DNA from: Magnetococcales bacterium
GTDB lineage: Bacteria; Pseudomonadota; Magnetococcia; Magnetococcales; Magnetaquicoccaceae
NCBI GenBank assembly: GCA_015231375.1
Contig: JADGBT010000014.1
Location: forward strand, 18,820 to 82,819
DNA length: 64,000 nt
Direction: 5' to 3'
Positions within the stretch are counted from its first letter, which is position 1, and each line of letters begins with the position of its first letter. Shown piece after piece: positions 42,526 to 55,357 of the stretch. The notes beneath the pieces were generated by a model. It was not told the origin of the DNA. It did not search any database and saw only the letters and a program-made list of their open reading frames with translations. The position numbers and the translations under genes were made by a program.

Positions 42526-45149
42526 GCGGTCTCCCCCCGAGAGTGACGCCGGACCACGCAGCCCGGCGTCACTCGTTTCTGCTCGCGGTGTTCCTCATCG
42601 CCGGAGCCATCATCGGTCTGCAAATCACCATCATGCGGCTTTACGCCATCTCCGGCTGGGCCCATTTCGGCTCTCTGGTGGTGAGTGTCGCCATGTTCGG
42701 CTTTGGTTTTGCCAGCACCGTCATGTGCCTGGGACGCGATCTCTTCGAACGCCGCCTCGAAGAGATCGCCCGTCTCGCCTTGTTGCTGTTCGGTCCCCTG
42801 ACCGTGCTCGGCAACGTGATGGCCCAGAACGCCCAGTTCAACCCCATCTTCTTGTTGGCCGACAACCGGCAGATTCTCAACCTGATTCTCAATCTGCTGG
42901 CCTACGCCGCCCCGTTTCTGGTGGGAGCGATCCTGCTGGGCATCTGTTTTCTGGCCGGACGCCATCGTTTCCAGCTCACCTACGCCGCCGACATGACCGG
43001 TTCCGGCGTCACCGGACTGCTCTGCCTGACCGCCATGGAATGGCTCATGCCCGAACACCTGCTGCTGCTGCCCCTGCTGCTGTGGTGGGGCGGAGCGCTC
43101 GCCTGGTTCCGGGCCTGGGGCGACCGGCGTTCCCCCTGGATGGTCTCGCTTTCCGGGGTGGTCTCGGTGCTGCTGCTGTTTCTGCTGCCCCAGATCCAGG
43201 TCTCCCCCTACAAAGGGGTGAGCTATGCCGCCAAGTTTCCCGACGCCCAACGCCTCTATCAGGACGCCGGCCCCCACGGTCTGCTGGAAATCTACAGCAG
43301 CTCCTATTTCCATTTCGCCCCCGGCCTGAGCGACATGGCCTCCCTGACCATGGGCGAACTGCCGAAGAACACCTACATCAGCCTGTATGTGGACAGCGAC
43401 GGCCCCATCGGCATCATGAAGGCCATCCCCACGGAACAAAACGATTATTACCGTTTTCTGCCCATGTCCATGCCCTACCTGCTGCATCCGCAGCCGGAAA
43501 GCGTGTTCGTGGTGCAGTTCGGAGGCGGCATCTCCACACGGGTGGCCCTGGCTTCAGGCGCCAAACACGTCACCGTCGCGGAAGGCAACCCCATGATCCC
43601 CGAAGCCTTCTCCCAGGAGGCGATTCGCACCTTCACCGGTGATCTGCTCGGAGACCCCCGCCTCACCCTGGCCCCCATGGATGGCCATCTGTTCATCCGC
43701 AGCAGCGACCAGCGTTTTCAGGTGATCGATCTGAGTCTGGCCGACTCCACCGGGCTGTCCAGTCCTGGCGGTTTCTCGGTCACGGAAAAATATCTGTACA
43801 CCCGCGAAACCATGACCGCCTACATGAACGCCCTGCTGCCGGGAGGCGTGCTGGCGGTCACGGTCTGGAACAAGGAAGATCCCCCGAAATCCACCCTGCG
43901 CCTCTTCAACACCCTGGCGGCAGCGGGACGGGCCACCGCCGGAGAGTTGACCGCCAACTCGTTTTATGTGGTTCAGGTGTTTCTTTCCACCACCACCGTC
44001 TTGTACAAGAAAGGTGGATTCACCCCGCAAGAGCTGGCCAGACTGGATGCCCATGCCCGGGAAATGGCGTTCGACGTGGTATACCGGCCCGGTGAAAGAT
44101 TCCAGGGAGACGCGCAAACCCTGCTTGGAGGATTCCGGGATGTGGTGTTGGGCAGCAAGACCGGCGCCACGCCCACAGAACCCAAACCCGGCGCGGCAGA
44201 CGCGGAACATCCACAACCGGCCGTCGCAGAAGAGGCCGCAGGGGAGATCGCAGAAGAAGGCGTGGACCTCTCCGTGCCCTCCTTGTACCGACTCATGCTC
44301 GATCGCATGATGCACCACGAAAAACTCGACGAGATCCACACCTATCCCTTCGACATCTCACCCTTGACGGATGACCGCCCCTATTTCGCCGGATTCGTGC
44401 GGCTCGGCGACATGCTCTCCTTCGTAAACCGTCTGGAGGTCATCTCCGACGAATGGGGCTATCTGCTGTTGTGGCTGACCCTGGGACAATCGGCCATGGC
44501 CGGGGCCTTGCTGCTTTCCATGCCGATTCTGTTCGGTTGGCGCACCATCTTCGCCCCCCAGCCCGGCAAGCTCGGCATACTGGGTTACTTTGCCGCCCTG
44601 GGATTGGGGTATATCCTGGTGGAAGTGGCCCTGATCGGCAAATTCATCAGCGCCTTGGGCAATCAGGTGATCTCCACCAGCGTGCTGATCACCGGCATGC
44701 TGATCAGCACCGGACTGGGATCCCTGGCCTCCGGATCCATCACGGAACGGGCCTCCGCGATCATGCCACGCATCTTTCTGGCCATCGCCGCCATCCTCAC
44801 GCTCTACGGCGTGGCCCTGGAGGCTTGGCTGCCGGTCATCGGCACCCTCTCGTGGCGCACGACAGCCTGCATTCTGCTGTTGTTCCCGCCAGCCTTCCTG
44901 ATGGGCTTTCCCTTCGCCACCGGCATGGGCTGGCTGGCCAAACTGGGCAAGGAACCGTTCTTCCTATGGGCATGGGGCATCAACGGCATGTTTTCGGTCA
45001 TGGGCGCGGTGCTGGTTCCCATCATCGCCGTGAACATGGGTCTGTCCGCCAATCTCTATCTGGCGGGCATCCTCTATCTGCTGGCCTGGCCGTGCTTCTT
45101 CGCCTTGCTGAAACCTTCCCCCGCCGCCTCGCGCGCGTCGGGTGCCTGA
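42522..45149 (+). CDS. Multi-spanning membrane protein with spermidine synthase-like domain
   Basis: 875 residues from TTG 42522, which overlaps the previous stop (TTGA); AAAGGG lies upstream. The first 230 residues contain about seven membrane helices (LLAVFLIAGAIIGLQITIMRLY at the start). A soluble region of about 230-620 has the Rossmann-like signature of spermidine synthases (VFVVQFGGGISTRVALASGAKHVTVAEGNP, cut: VVQFGGGIS and VTVAEGNP) and SVTEKYLYTRETM. The acidic gate residues of true aminopropyltransferases are not evident, so polyamine synthesis is doubtful. A Pro/Glu-rich insertion lies near 550-585. The C-terminal 230 residues hold about six to seven more helices. Such fusions are annotated as fused MFS/spermidine synthase and have no defined role. 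Confidence 0.82.
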   Translation: MSGLPPRVTPDHAARRHSFLLAVFLIAGAIIGLQITIMRLYAISGWAHFGSLVVSVAMFGFGFASTVMCLGRDLFERRLEEIARLALLLFGPLTVLGNVMAQNAQFNPIFLLADNRQILNLILNLLAYAAPFLVGAILLGICFLAGRHRFQLTYAADMTGSGVTGLLCLTAMEWLMPEHLLLLPLLLWWGGALAWFRAWGDRRSPWMVSLSGVVSVLLLFLLPQIQVSPYKGVSYAAKFPDAQRLYQDAGPHGLLEIYSSSYFHFAPGLSDMASLTMGELPKNTYISLYVDSDGPIGIMKAIPTEQNDYYRFLPMSMPYLLHPQPESVFVVQFGGGISTRVALASGAKHVTVAEGNPMIPEAFSQEAIRTFTGDLLGDPRLTLAPMDGHLFIRSSDQRFQVIDLSLADSTGLSSPGGFSVTEKYLYTRETMTAYMNALLPGGVLAVTVWNKEDPPKSTLRLFNTLAAAGRATAGELTANSFYVVQVFLSTTTVLYKKGGFTPQELARLDAHAREMAFDVVYRPGERFQGDAQTLLGGFRDVVLGSKTGATPTEPKPGAADAEHPQPAVAEEAAGEIAEEGVDLSVPSLYRLMLDRMMHHEKLDEIHTYPFDISPLTDDRPYFAGFVRLGDMLSFVNRLEVISDEWGYLLLWLTLGQSAMAGALLLSMPILFGWRTIFAPQPGKLGILGYFAALGLGYILVEVALIGKFISALGNQVISTSVLITGMLISTGLGSLASGSITERASAIMPRIFLAIAAILTLYGVALEAWLPVIGTLSWRTTACILLLFPPAFLMGFPFATGMGWLAKLGKEPFFLWAWGINGMFSVMGAVLVPIIAVNMGLSANLYLAGILYLLAWPCFFALLKPSPAASRASGA

Positions 45150-46153
45150 TGGCGCTGCTGCTTCAGGGGGGCATGGCTCTGGCCGCAGAGCCTGCCCTCC
45201 GCCAGGAGGTGATCTGTCGAAAAACCCCCTCCTGCCTGCTGACCCTGATGGCCCATCTGCCCCACGCCCCGTTTCCCTATGACGGCAAGGTGGGAGACAC
45301 CGACCAGCCGTTCTTCGACCGGATCGACGCCGCCAGCGGCCAACGGCTGCATCAGGTGGGCGCAGAGCTGGCCTATCCGGAGTCTCCCCACTACCGCGAC
45401 AACCGGGTTCTGATCCATCTGCCCCCGCGCTTCAATCCGAACACGCCCTTTGAAATCGTGCTATTCTTCCACGGACACCTGACCGAACTCAACCGCACCC
45501 TGGTCGAAGAGATGGCCCTGCCGGAACAGATCAACGCCACGGGTCGCAATCTGCTGCTGGTGGCTCCCCAGATGGTCCTGGAGGGAAGAGACTCCAGTCC
45601 TGGCAAGCTCTATCGTCACCGGGGACTCGACAACCTGCTCCAGGATGTCTCACGGGTGTTGCAAGGCCGCATGGGCAGACCCTTCGCCGCGCGCTTCAAC
45701 CGCGCCCCGGTGATCCTGGCAGCCTTCAGCGGCGGATTCCGGGCCACGGCCTATACCCTGGACCGGGGGTTCGCCAGAAAAGATCAACGCGACAAACGAC
45801 TGCGGGGCGTGATCCTGCTGGACGCCCTCTACAGCGATGACGACAAGTTCCGCGCCTGGTTGCGCCATCCGCGACGGCGCGGCTTCTTCATCAACCTGTA
45901 CGGCCCATCCAGCGCGGCGTTGTCACAAAAGCTGCAACAAGAGTGGGACCACGCCAGGCTCCCCTGGTACGATTCCCTCACCGGCAGACCCAGACCGACC
46001 GGGGTCTATTTCCTGTCGGTGGAGACCCGGCACGATTGGATCTGGATGGCCGGACCACCCCACTGGCCGCTGGTGGAGTTCTTGAAGAAATTCACCCTCC
46101 CGAACGCGCCTCCACCCACGCGCCGCGCCACTCCGCCCCGTCTGCGGAAATGA
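45149..46153 (+). CDS. Exported alpha/beta-hydrolase-like protein
   Basis: 334 residues from ATG 45149, whose A is the last base of the preceding stop (TGATG). The short hydrophobic N-terminus (MALLLQGGMALAAEPAL) acts as a signal peptide; an upstream non-ATG start giving a fuller leader is possible. The fold suggests an esterase-like hydrolase: FEIVLFFHGHLTEL supplies the oxyanion His-Gly, AAFSGGFRATAY resembles the nucleophile elbow with Ser, and an acidic LLDALYSDDD and a late ETRHDWIW supply Asp and His. Two cysteines lie near the N-terminus (ICRKTPSCLL). The substrate is unknown. It forms a coupled operon with the exported methyltransferase and the membrane protein. Confidence 0.7.
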   Translation: MALLLQGGMALAAEPALRQEVICRKTPSCLLTLMAHLPHAPFPYDGKVGDTDQPFFDRIDAASGQRLHQVGAELAYPESPHYRDNRVLIHLPPRFNPNTPFEIVLFFHGHLTELNRTLVEEMALPEQINATGRNLLLVAPQMVLEGRDSSPGKLYRHRGLDNLLQDVSRVLQGRMGRPFAARFNRAPVILAAFSGGFRATAYTLDRGFARKDQRDKRLRGVILLDALYSDDDKFRAWLRHPRRRGFFINLYGPSSAALSQKLQQEWDHARLPWYDSLTGRPRPTGVYFLSVETRHDWIWMAGPPHWPLVEFLKKFTLPNAPPPTRRATPPRLRK

Positions 46154-46190
46154 ACGCGCCCGCCGCATAAGGCGGACCGCCCCGTCAACG

Positions 46191-46612
46191 TCACCCCTTC
46201 TCCCCGCCAGGACCATCCCTGGGGATCAGATTGTATTCCTTCAATTTATCCAAAAGCACCCGCCGGGTGAACGGTTTGATGATGTAATCGGTGCAATAGC
46301 CCTTGTAAAAAGCCTCGGTGACCGCCTCCGGGGCATCGAGCGCGGTCACCATGATGATCACCGCCTCCCTGGCTCCGGCCACGCCATACTCCACCTCCAA
46401 GGCGCGAATGGCATGCAAGGCACTTTGACCATCCATGACAGGCATCATGATGTCCAGCAGGATCAAATTATAAGGGATCTCTTCCACCAGGGATGCCTCG
46501 ACCAGATCCACAGCCTCCAGCCCATTGGCCGCCTGATCGCAACTCCCGAATGGAAGCAAAAGATCATACAAGAACCTGCGATTTTCGAGATAATCATCCG
46601 CAATCAGAATAT

Positions 46613-46616
<4 letters not shown>
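46191..46616 (-). CDS. Single-domain response regulator
   Basis: 141 residues from ATG 46616, which overlaps the stop of the large hybrid kinase (ATGA) and has GGAG about 8 bases upstream; the longer in-frame version from 46703 is inside the kinase and not conserved in style. Receiver motifs: ILIADDYLENR, LILLDIMMPVMDG, IIMVTALD and YIIKPFTRR. There is no output domain. The direct overlap makes the kinase its probable phospho-donor. Confidence 0.92.
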
Positions 46617-50023
<3,407 letters not shown>

Positions 50024-50332
50024 TATCCTATTACCTGTAATGACAATTACTCATTACCTGTTGGAATCAATCAACCCGATTGATCGATTCAAGGCCATCA
50101 CCCAGGCTCTCTTCTTGAGATTTCCAGCACTCCCCGGCTTTGCCATCGAACGCAATCATCCACACTATATCACGAAGAACTTGCAAATCAAATCACCCGT
50201 GCAAACCCGCCGCGCAGCCGACACCGCCAACACAGACAAAAAGTCACAACCGTTGATCCTTCCGATCGATCTTTATAGAATAGCGGATCGCGTGGTCTTG
50301 TTCCATTTCCGACACTTCAGGAGTTCATCACC
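50024..50332. other. 309-bp divergent intergenic region
   Basis: This region lies between the hybrid kinase (minus) and the RDD gene (plus). ATTACCTGT occurs at 50030-50038 and 50053-50061, and the first copy is part of TTACCTGTAA (TTAC/GTAA arms). These sit directly before the kinase start and could be an operator. No gene is seen. Confidence 0.45.
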
Positions 50333-50935
50333 GTGTTTTGCGCGCAATGTGGTGCCACCTCGTCCCCCGGATCACGATTCTGCACCGCCTGTGGAGTCCC
50401 ATTGGCAGCAGAGAACACGCCACCGGTCCAGGGGATCGCGCCATCGGCCCCGCCACCGGTCCAGGGGATCGCGCCATCCGTCAACCGTTCCCTGGTGTAT
50501 GCGGGTTTCTGGATCCGTACCCTGGCGGCCATCATCGATTCCCTGCTGGCTCAGATCGTCGCCGTGCTGCTGCTGGTCATTCCCTTGGGATTGTCGCTCG
50601 AAATGTCCATGGGTGACGACTCCTCCCCGGAACACTTCCACGCCGCCGCTGAAGCCGTGGGCTTCATGGTGGGATTTCTGGTGCAATGGTTGTGGTTCAC
50701 CATCCCGGAATCCTCCGCGTGGCAAGGCTCGGTGGGCAAGAAAATGCTCGGCCTGAGAGTCACCGATGACCTCGGCGGCAGAATCGGCTTCGGGAAAGCC
50801 AATGCCCGGTTCTGGTCGAAATTCCTCTCGATGATCATTCTGCTCTTCGGCTTCCTCATGGTGGCCTTCACCGACAAGAAGCAGGGACTGCACGACAAGA
50901 TCGCCGGAACTCTGGTCATCCGGAACCAGCCCTGA
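50333..50935 (+). CDS. Zinc-ribbon RDD-family membrane protein
   Basis: 200 residues from GTG 50333, with AGGAG about 9 bases upstream. The N-terminal zinc ribbon is FCAQCGATSSPGSRFCTACG (two CxxC pairs). An 11-residue unit repeated twice (PPVQGIAPS) links it to an RDD domain: YAGFWIRTLAAIIDSLL with the Arg-Asp signature, a long second helix pair, GSVGKKMLGLRVTD, and TDKKQGLHDKIAGTLV at the end. RDD proteins are usually uncharacterised, some being transporters. The zinc ribbon may recruit a partner. Confidence 0.88.
   Translation: MFCAQCGATSSPGSRFCTACGVPLAAENTPPVQGIAPSAPPPVQGIAPSVNRSLVYAGFWIRTLAAIIDSLLAQIVAVLLLVIPLGLSLEMSMGDDSSPEHFHAAAEAVGFMVGFLVQWLWFTIPESSAWQGSVGKKMLGLRVTDDLGGRIGFGKANARFWSKFLSMIILLFGFLMVAFTDKKQGLHDKIAGTLVIRNQP
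50418..50478 (+). repeat. 33-bp tandem duplication in the RDD gene linker
   Basis: A 28-base sequence (cgccaccggtccagggga...) is identical at 50418-50445 and 50451-50478, with a period of 33 bases. It codes for the doubled PPVQGIAPS unit and keeps the frame. Confidence 0.9.
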
Positions 50936-50974
50936 AGGCTCTGCCGCCGCTCCAATGAAGAAGAAGAACACGCA

Positions 50975-51796
50975 TCAAGTCGCGTCGCTTTCTCCTGTTC
51001 CGAACGCGCGCGCGACTGCGGCGGTCAATTCGGATGCGGTGAACGGCTTCATCAAGATGCTGGTGGCCCCCAGAACGGTCGCCGCCTTCAGGTTCAAGGC
51101 GGCTGACAGGTAGGGAGGGCTGCCGCCGGAAATGGCGATGATCCGGGGTCGGTTCTCCAAACGGGCGAACTGCATCACCACCTCGATCCCGTCCATCTCC
51201 GGCATGATGATATCGGTAATCACCAGATCAGCCGGACTCCTCTGAAACGCCTGCACACCCTCCCGGCCATTGCTGGCCGCTTCCACCGCATACCCGCTCT
51301 CCCGCAGGATGCGGGTCATCAAGGTACGGATCGCGGGGTTGTCGTCGATGATCAGGATGCTCCGGGTTGCTTCGCTCTGTGGATGGTGGTTCATGGAATC
51401 CCTTTCCAAATGGGTTGAAGGATCGGGCAGACCAATGGCCAACGCGACCGCATCCAGAATCTTCCGATTGGTGAACGGCTTTTGCAACACATGGACCACG
51501 CCGAACATCCGGGTCAGTTTCAAGACAAAATCCATGGCCAGTTGGGCATTGCCACCAGACATGGCAATGATCTTTTGTTCCTGGTGAATCGACTGAATAT
51601 GCTGAATCAGATCAATGCCATCCATATCCGGCATGATGATGTCGCTGATCACCAGCCTGGGTTGCACGGCCTGATAGACCTGCAACGCCTCCACCCCATT
51701 GGAGGCGGTCGCCAACGTATAACCGGCATCCTGCAAGACACGACACAACAAATTCACCAACCTCTGTTCATCATCCACAATCAAGATATCTTTCAT
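50975..51796 (-). CDS. Tandem two-receiver response regulator with possible internal start
   Basis: 273 residues made of two complete receivers: the first with ILIVDDEQRL, LVISDIIMPDMDG and LQKPFTNR, the second (from about residue 142) with ILIIDDNPAIR, LVITDIIMPEMDG and LMKPFTAS. They are joined by about 15 residues. The second half begins at an in-frame ATG (51394, MNHHPQSE), which has GAAAGGG about 5 bases upstream, so a free second receiver may also be made. There is no output domain. It lies 105 bases after the hybrid kinase at 51902-55045 and is its probable partner. Confidence 0.93.
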   Translation of the reverse strand: MKDILIVDDEQRLVNLLCRVLQDAGYTLATASNGVEALQVYQAVQPRLVISDIIMPDMDGIDLIQHIQSIHQEQKIIAMSGGNAQLAMDFVLKLTRMFGVVHVLQKPFTNRKILDAVALAIGLPDPSTHLERDSMNHHPQSEATRSILIIDDNPAIRTLMTRILRESGYAVEAASNGREGVQAFQRSPADLVITDIIMPEMDGIEVVMQFARLENRPRIIAISGGSPPYLSAALNLKAATVLGATSILMKPFTASELTAAVARAFGTGESDAT

Positions 51797-51901
51797 ATAC
51801 GGGCATCCATTGAACGTTGAGGTTCATGATCATCCGGGCGGCGCGCTCCGACTCCTCAATCCGACACCCCCACAGACAAAGGCTGATTCTATGCCGTCGC
51901 G

Positions 51902-54900
51902 TCACGCCGGATTCACGCCTCCTGTCCCGACCGCCGCCAGGGGTTCCACACCCGACCGGTCCGCCTCCGAGGCGTTCCGGTTGTTGAAAACGTCGTGCAG
52001 AACCCGTCCCAACTCCTCTTTCAGGACCGGTTTCCGGAGGACCGCCCGGATGCCGAGGGTGCGCATCTGCTCCGGGGAGACCGGATCCTTTTTACCCGAA
52101 CACAAAATGCCGGGCAGACCGGCATGCAGGGTGTGGATGCGGGTCAACAGTTCGATTCCCGTCATGCCGGGCATGGTCTGATCGGAGATGATGACATCGT
52201 ACTGATCCGGATCGCGTTGAAACCGTTTCCACGCCAGACCCGGATCGCTGCAACACTCCACCTGATAGCCCAATTGTTCCAATTGCATCTTTCCCAACCG
52301 GGCGATGCTGGTTTCGTCATCGACGAACAACACCCGGAAAGGCCGATCCGGTCTGAACACGCTCGCGCTCCCTTCCGGCACGATTTCCGATTCGCTGACC
52401 ACCAGCGGCCAGTAAACCTGAAACGTGCTGCCCCGACCGGGTACGCTCTGCACCTGCACGGTCCCTTTGGCCTCGGTGACAATCCCATGAACCACCGACA
52501 ATCCCAAGCCGGTCCCCTTGCCGATCTCCCGGGTGCTGAAGAACGGATCGAACAGACGATCCCGGATATCCGGTTCGATACCCACCCCGGTATCCTCCAC
52601 GATCAGCACGGCATAAGGACCAGGGGCCACATCCAGAGTGGACGCCTCTTCCTCAGTCAAGACAACCGTGGTCAGGGTGACCCCCATGACCCCTCCTTTC
52701 TCCTCCATGGCAAACGCGGCATTGGTACACAGATTCATGATGACCTGATGCAGTTGAGTCGGATCCCCCAGAATCATCACCTCCGGTTGCGAAATGTGAG
52801 TATGGATGGCAATCGTGGTCGGAACCGAAGCGCGCATGAACTGAAGGGTCTCCTTGAGCACCGGAGAGACCCGGATCGATTGGCGTTCCCCTTCGGACAT
52901 GCGGCTGAAGGTCAACAACTGGGCGACCAGATCCTTGGCCCGCTTCCCGGCCAGAAACACATCCTGCAAATCCTGATATTTCTGATCGCTGGCGGGAATC
53001 TTGCCCATCACCAGTTCGGTATAACCCAGAATGATGCCGAGCAGATTGTTGAAATCATGGGCAATGCCACCTGCCAGCGTGCCGATGGCCTTCATTTTCT
53101 GCGCCTGACGCAGTTGCCGTTCCATGCGCAGTTGTCTGGTGATGTCCCGATACACCGCGACGTAGTTTCTGACCGAACCATCGGGACTCTTCACCGGGGA
53201 GATGCTGGACTCCACATCAAACAACGAACCATCCTTTTTCCGGTTGAGAAAGTGACCTTTCCAGGTCTGGCCCACCGCCAGAGTGCGTTCGATCTCATCG
53301 GCGATCTCCTGTTTGAACTCTCCGGCATCCAGAATCGTGATGTTGCGACTGATCACCTCGTCTGCGGTATAGCCGGTCACCCGACAAAACGCCTGGTTGA
53401 CGTACTGGATCACCCCTCCGGTATCCGCTACCAGCACCATGTCTTCGGTCTGCTCGATGGCCGAAGCCAGACGACGACTGTTGGCATGCGCGCGCAACGC
53501 CATGATCCCGAAAGAGATATCCCGTGCCAGATCCATCAGGAACGCCGTCTCTCTCGGATCGAAGGCCTCGGGTTCCGCCGCGTAGACACTCAACGCGCCA
53601 AACACTTCCCCATCGCTCACCAGCGGCAGGGAGAGCGAAGAACGATAGCCGCGCGCCATGGCCTGATCCCGCCAGGGGACAAAATCCGGATCGTTGAGGA
53701 TATCCCGGGCATGAGCCGGCATACCCGTGCGAATGGCGCGACCGGTTGGTCCCTGCCCGCTGGGACCATCCCCCCAGGAGATGCGCAGACTGTCCAGGTA
53801 ACCGGTTTCATAACCGAACTGGGCCATGGGCACCACGGACTTACCGGGGTCATGCCTGGCGAATCCACACCAGGCCAGACGGTAACCGGCTTTTTCCACG
53901 ATCAGTTGGCACAACGTGGTCATGAACTGCTCTTCATCCTGGGCGTGCAGCAACGCCTCGCTGGCGGAGCTCAACGCCTTGAGGGCGCGATTCATGCGGT
54001 TCAATTCCAACTCCGCCTCTTTGCGCATCGTGATGTCGGTATAGGTGCCGGCCATTCTCCAGGGTCTGCCCTCCTGGTCCCATTCCACCACCTTGCCACG
54101 CCCCTGAATCCACACCCATCCCCCCGCGCGGGTACGCAAACGATACTCCAGGGAGTGGCTGTCGATGCGACCGGCCACATGCTCGCCAAGCCCCTGCAAG
54201 ACCCGCTCCCGATCCTCTGGATGCAACCGGTCCACCCAGCTTTGGAAATGCGGCACCAGCTCTCCGGGGGAAAAACCCAGCATCTGCTCGGCCTTGGGAC
54301 TGAAAGAGATGTCACCGGTACACAGGTTCCAATCCCAGACGCCATCGTTGGTCCCTTCCAGAATCAACTGCAAACGCTCCTCGCTCCGCCGCAGCGCGGC
54401 GCGCACCCGACGCAGCAACGGTTTGCTGATCCAATAGAACAGGAGTTCTCCGACCGCAACGATCCCGCAGGTCAAGGAAAACAGCAGCAGACCCGCCCGA
54501 ACGTATCGACTGCGTACCTCTTCCAGGTCGATTTTGGCCACCAGACCCAGATTCAAAATGGAAACCGGCTCATACGCGGCCACCACCTCCACGCCGCGAT
54601 AATCCAGTCCGATCACGGAACCGGACTCTCCCGACAACGCCAGCCGCATCGGCACAGCCAGATGACCCGCAAAAGGCACCGGTTGCGGTTTGTCGAAGTC
54701 GGCATGGCGATGCCGCACCACAAAGACAATCCGATCCCCCTCGCGACGGCCAACCGTGAACTCTCCGGTATCGCCAAAACCCTTGAAACGGTCATGAGCC
54801 TGACGGATTTGCGAAAGAGTGGCTTCCTGTGGACCTCCCGGAAAATCCGCACTGTGCTTCTGATCGAACGCCGCCAGGGATTCCATGAACCGGGCGCGAC

Positions 54901-55045
54901 TCTGGACAATCTCGATCAAGCGGTTGCGGGTCTCTTCCAGATGGGTCTCATACAGGGTCCAAAGGGTGATACCACCCACAATCATGGGGACAATCAACAA
55001 GATCAGGCCAAGCAGCACAAACTTTCGATTGAAGATCAGGTCCAT
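51902..55045 (-). CDS. Membrane PAS-GAF-PAS hybrid sensor histidine kinase with receiver
   Basis: 1047 residues. Membrane helices are near 9-30 and 185-210. The periplasmic sensor shares GESGSVIGLDYRG and LGLVAKIDLEEVR with the kinase at 18973-20937. PAS_3-like domain at about 225-345 (NDGVWDWNL), GAF at about 365-520 (AWCGFARHD, SLSLPL), PAS at about 525-645 (VTGYTADEVISRN). HisKA has His663 in GGIAHDFNNLLG. The ATPase has MNLCTNAAFAM, DTGVGIEP and GTGLGLSVV. The receiver has VLFVDDETSIA, VIISDQTMPGMTG and LRKPVLK. The kinase core resembles that of the protein at 22197-25661. The tandem receiver gene follows. Confidence 0.94.
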   Translation of the reverse strand: MDLIFNRKFVLLGLILLIVPMIVGGITLWTLYETHLEETRNRLIEIVQSRARFMESLAAFDQKHSADFPGGPQEATLSQIRQAHDRFKGFGDTGEFTVGRREGDRIVFVVRHRHADFDKPQPVPFAGHLAVPMRLALSGESGSVIGLDYRGVEVVAAYEPVSILNLGLVAKIDLEEVRSRYVRAGLLLFSLTCGIVAVGELLFYWISKPLLRRVRAALRRSEERLQLILEGTNDGVWDWNLCTGDISFSPKAEQMLGFSPGELVPHFQSWVDRLHPEDRERVLQGLGEHVAGRIDSHSLEYRLRTRAGGWVWIQGRGKVVEWDQEGRPWRMAGTYTDITMRKEAELELNRMNRALKALSSASEALLHAQDEEQFMTTLCQLIVEKAGYRLAWCGFARHDPGKSVVPMAQFGYETGYLDSLRISWGDGPSGQGPTGRAIRTGMPAHARDILNDPDFVPWRDQAMARGYRSSLSLPLVSDGEVFGALSVYAAEPEAFDPRETAFLMDLARDISFGIMALRAHANSRRLASAIEQTEDMVLVADTGGVIQYVNQAFCRVTGYTADEVISRNITILDAGEFKQEIADEIERTLAVGQTWKGHFLNRKKDGSLFDVESSISPVKSPDGSVRNYVAVYRDITRQLRMERQLRQAQKMKAIGTLAGGIAHDFNNLLGIILGYTELVMGKIPASDQKYQDLQDVFLAGKRAKDLVAQLLTFSRMSEGERQSIRVSPVLKETLQFMRASVPTTIAIHTHISQPEVMILGDPTQLHQVIMNLCTNAAFAMEEKGGVMGVTLTTVVLTEEEASTLDVAPGPYAVLIVEDTGVGIEPDIRDRLFDPFFSTREIGKGTGLGLSVVHGIVTEAKGTVQVQSVPGRGSTFQVYWPLVVSESEIVPEGSASVFRPDRPFRVLFVDDETSIARLGKMQLEQLGYQVECCSDPGLAWKRFQRDPDQYDVIISDQTMPGMTGIELLTRIHTLHAGLPGILCSGKKDPVSPEQMRTLGIRAVLRKPVLKEELGRVLHDVFNNRNASEADRSGVEPLAAVGTGGVNPA

Positions 55046-55357
55046 TTCTTGCGCTTTACGAAAGTGATGCCGGGTTGAAATCGGGAGGCCATCATTTCTG
55101 GAAGTTTACAGACGCAAACAGGAATGATGAATCCTATTGTCACTCCAAATGGATGATACCATATCAGGTATTGCACCCGCTTGCAGCATCCCATGCAACG
55201 CGGATCCGAAAAACATCCGCACGCCTGAACCCGAAACATGGAGAAACAGACCGACTGCGACGTTGCAGCCTGAGAGGAGGGTCAGAAAAAGAACAGCAAC
55301 GCCTCCGGAAAAGAAGCGTCAAGACTCCGCAACGTCTGCGATCCACCCGACAAACGA
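55046..55357 (-). other. 312-bp intergenic region
   Basis: This region lies between the SUMF1-fold gene and the next kinase on the same strand. I see no gene, no hairpin with a T-run and no clear promoter. It probably carries the promoter of the downstream kinase. Confidence 0.45.

Noticed and set aside
46153..46191. Short GC hairpin between convergent genes (ccgcc-gcataa-ggcgg)
   Set aside because: The stem is only 5 bp and no T-run follows on either strand.
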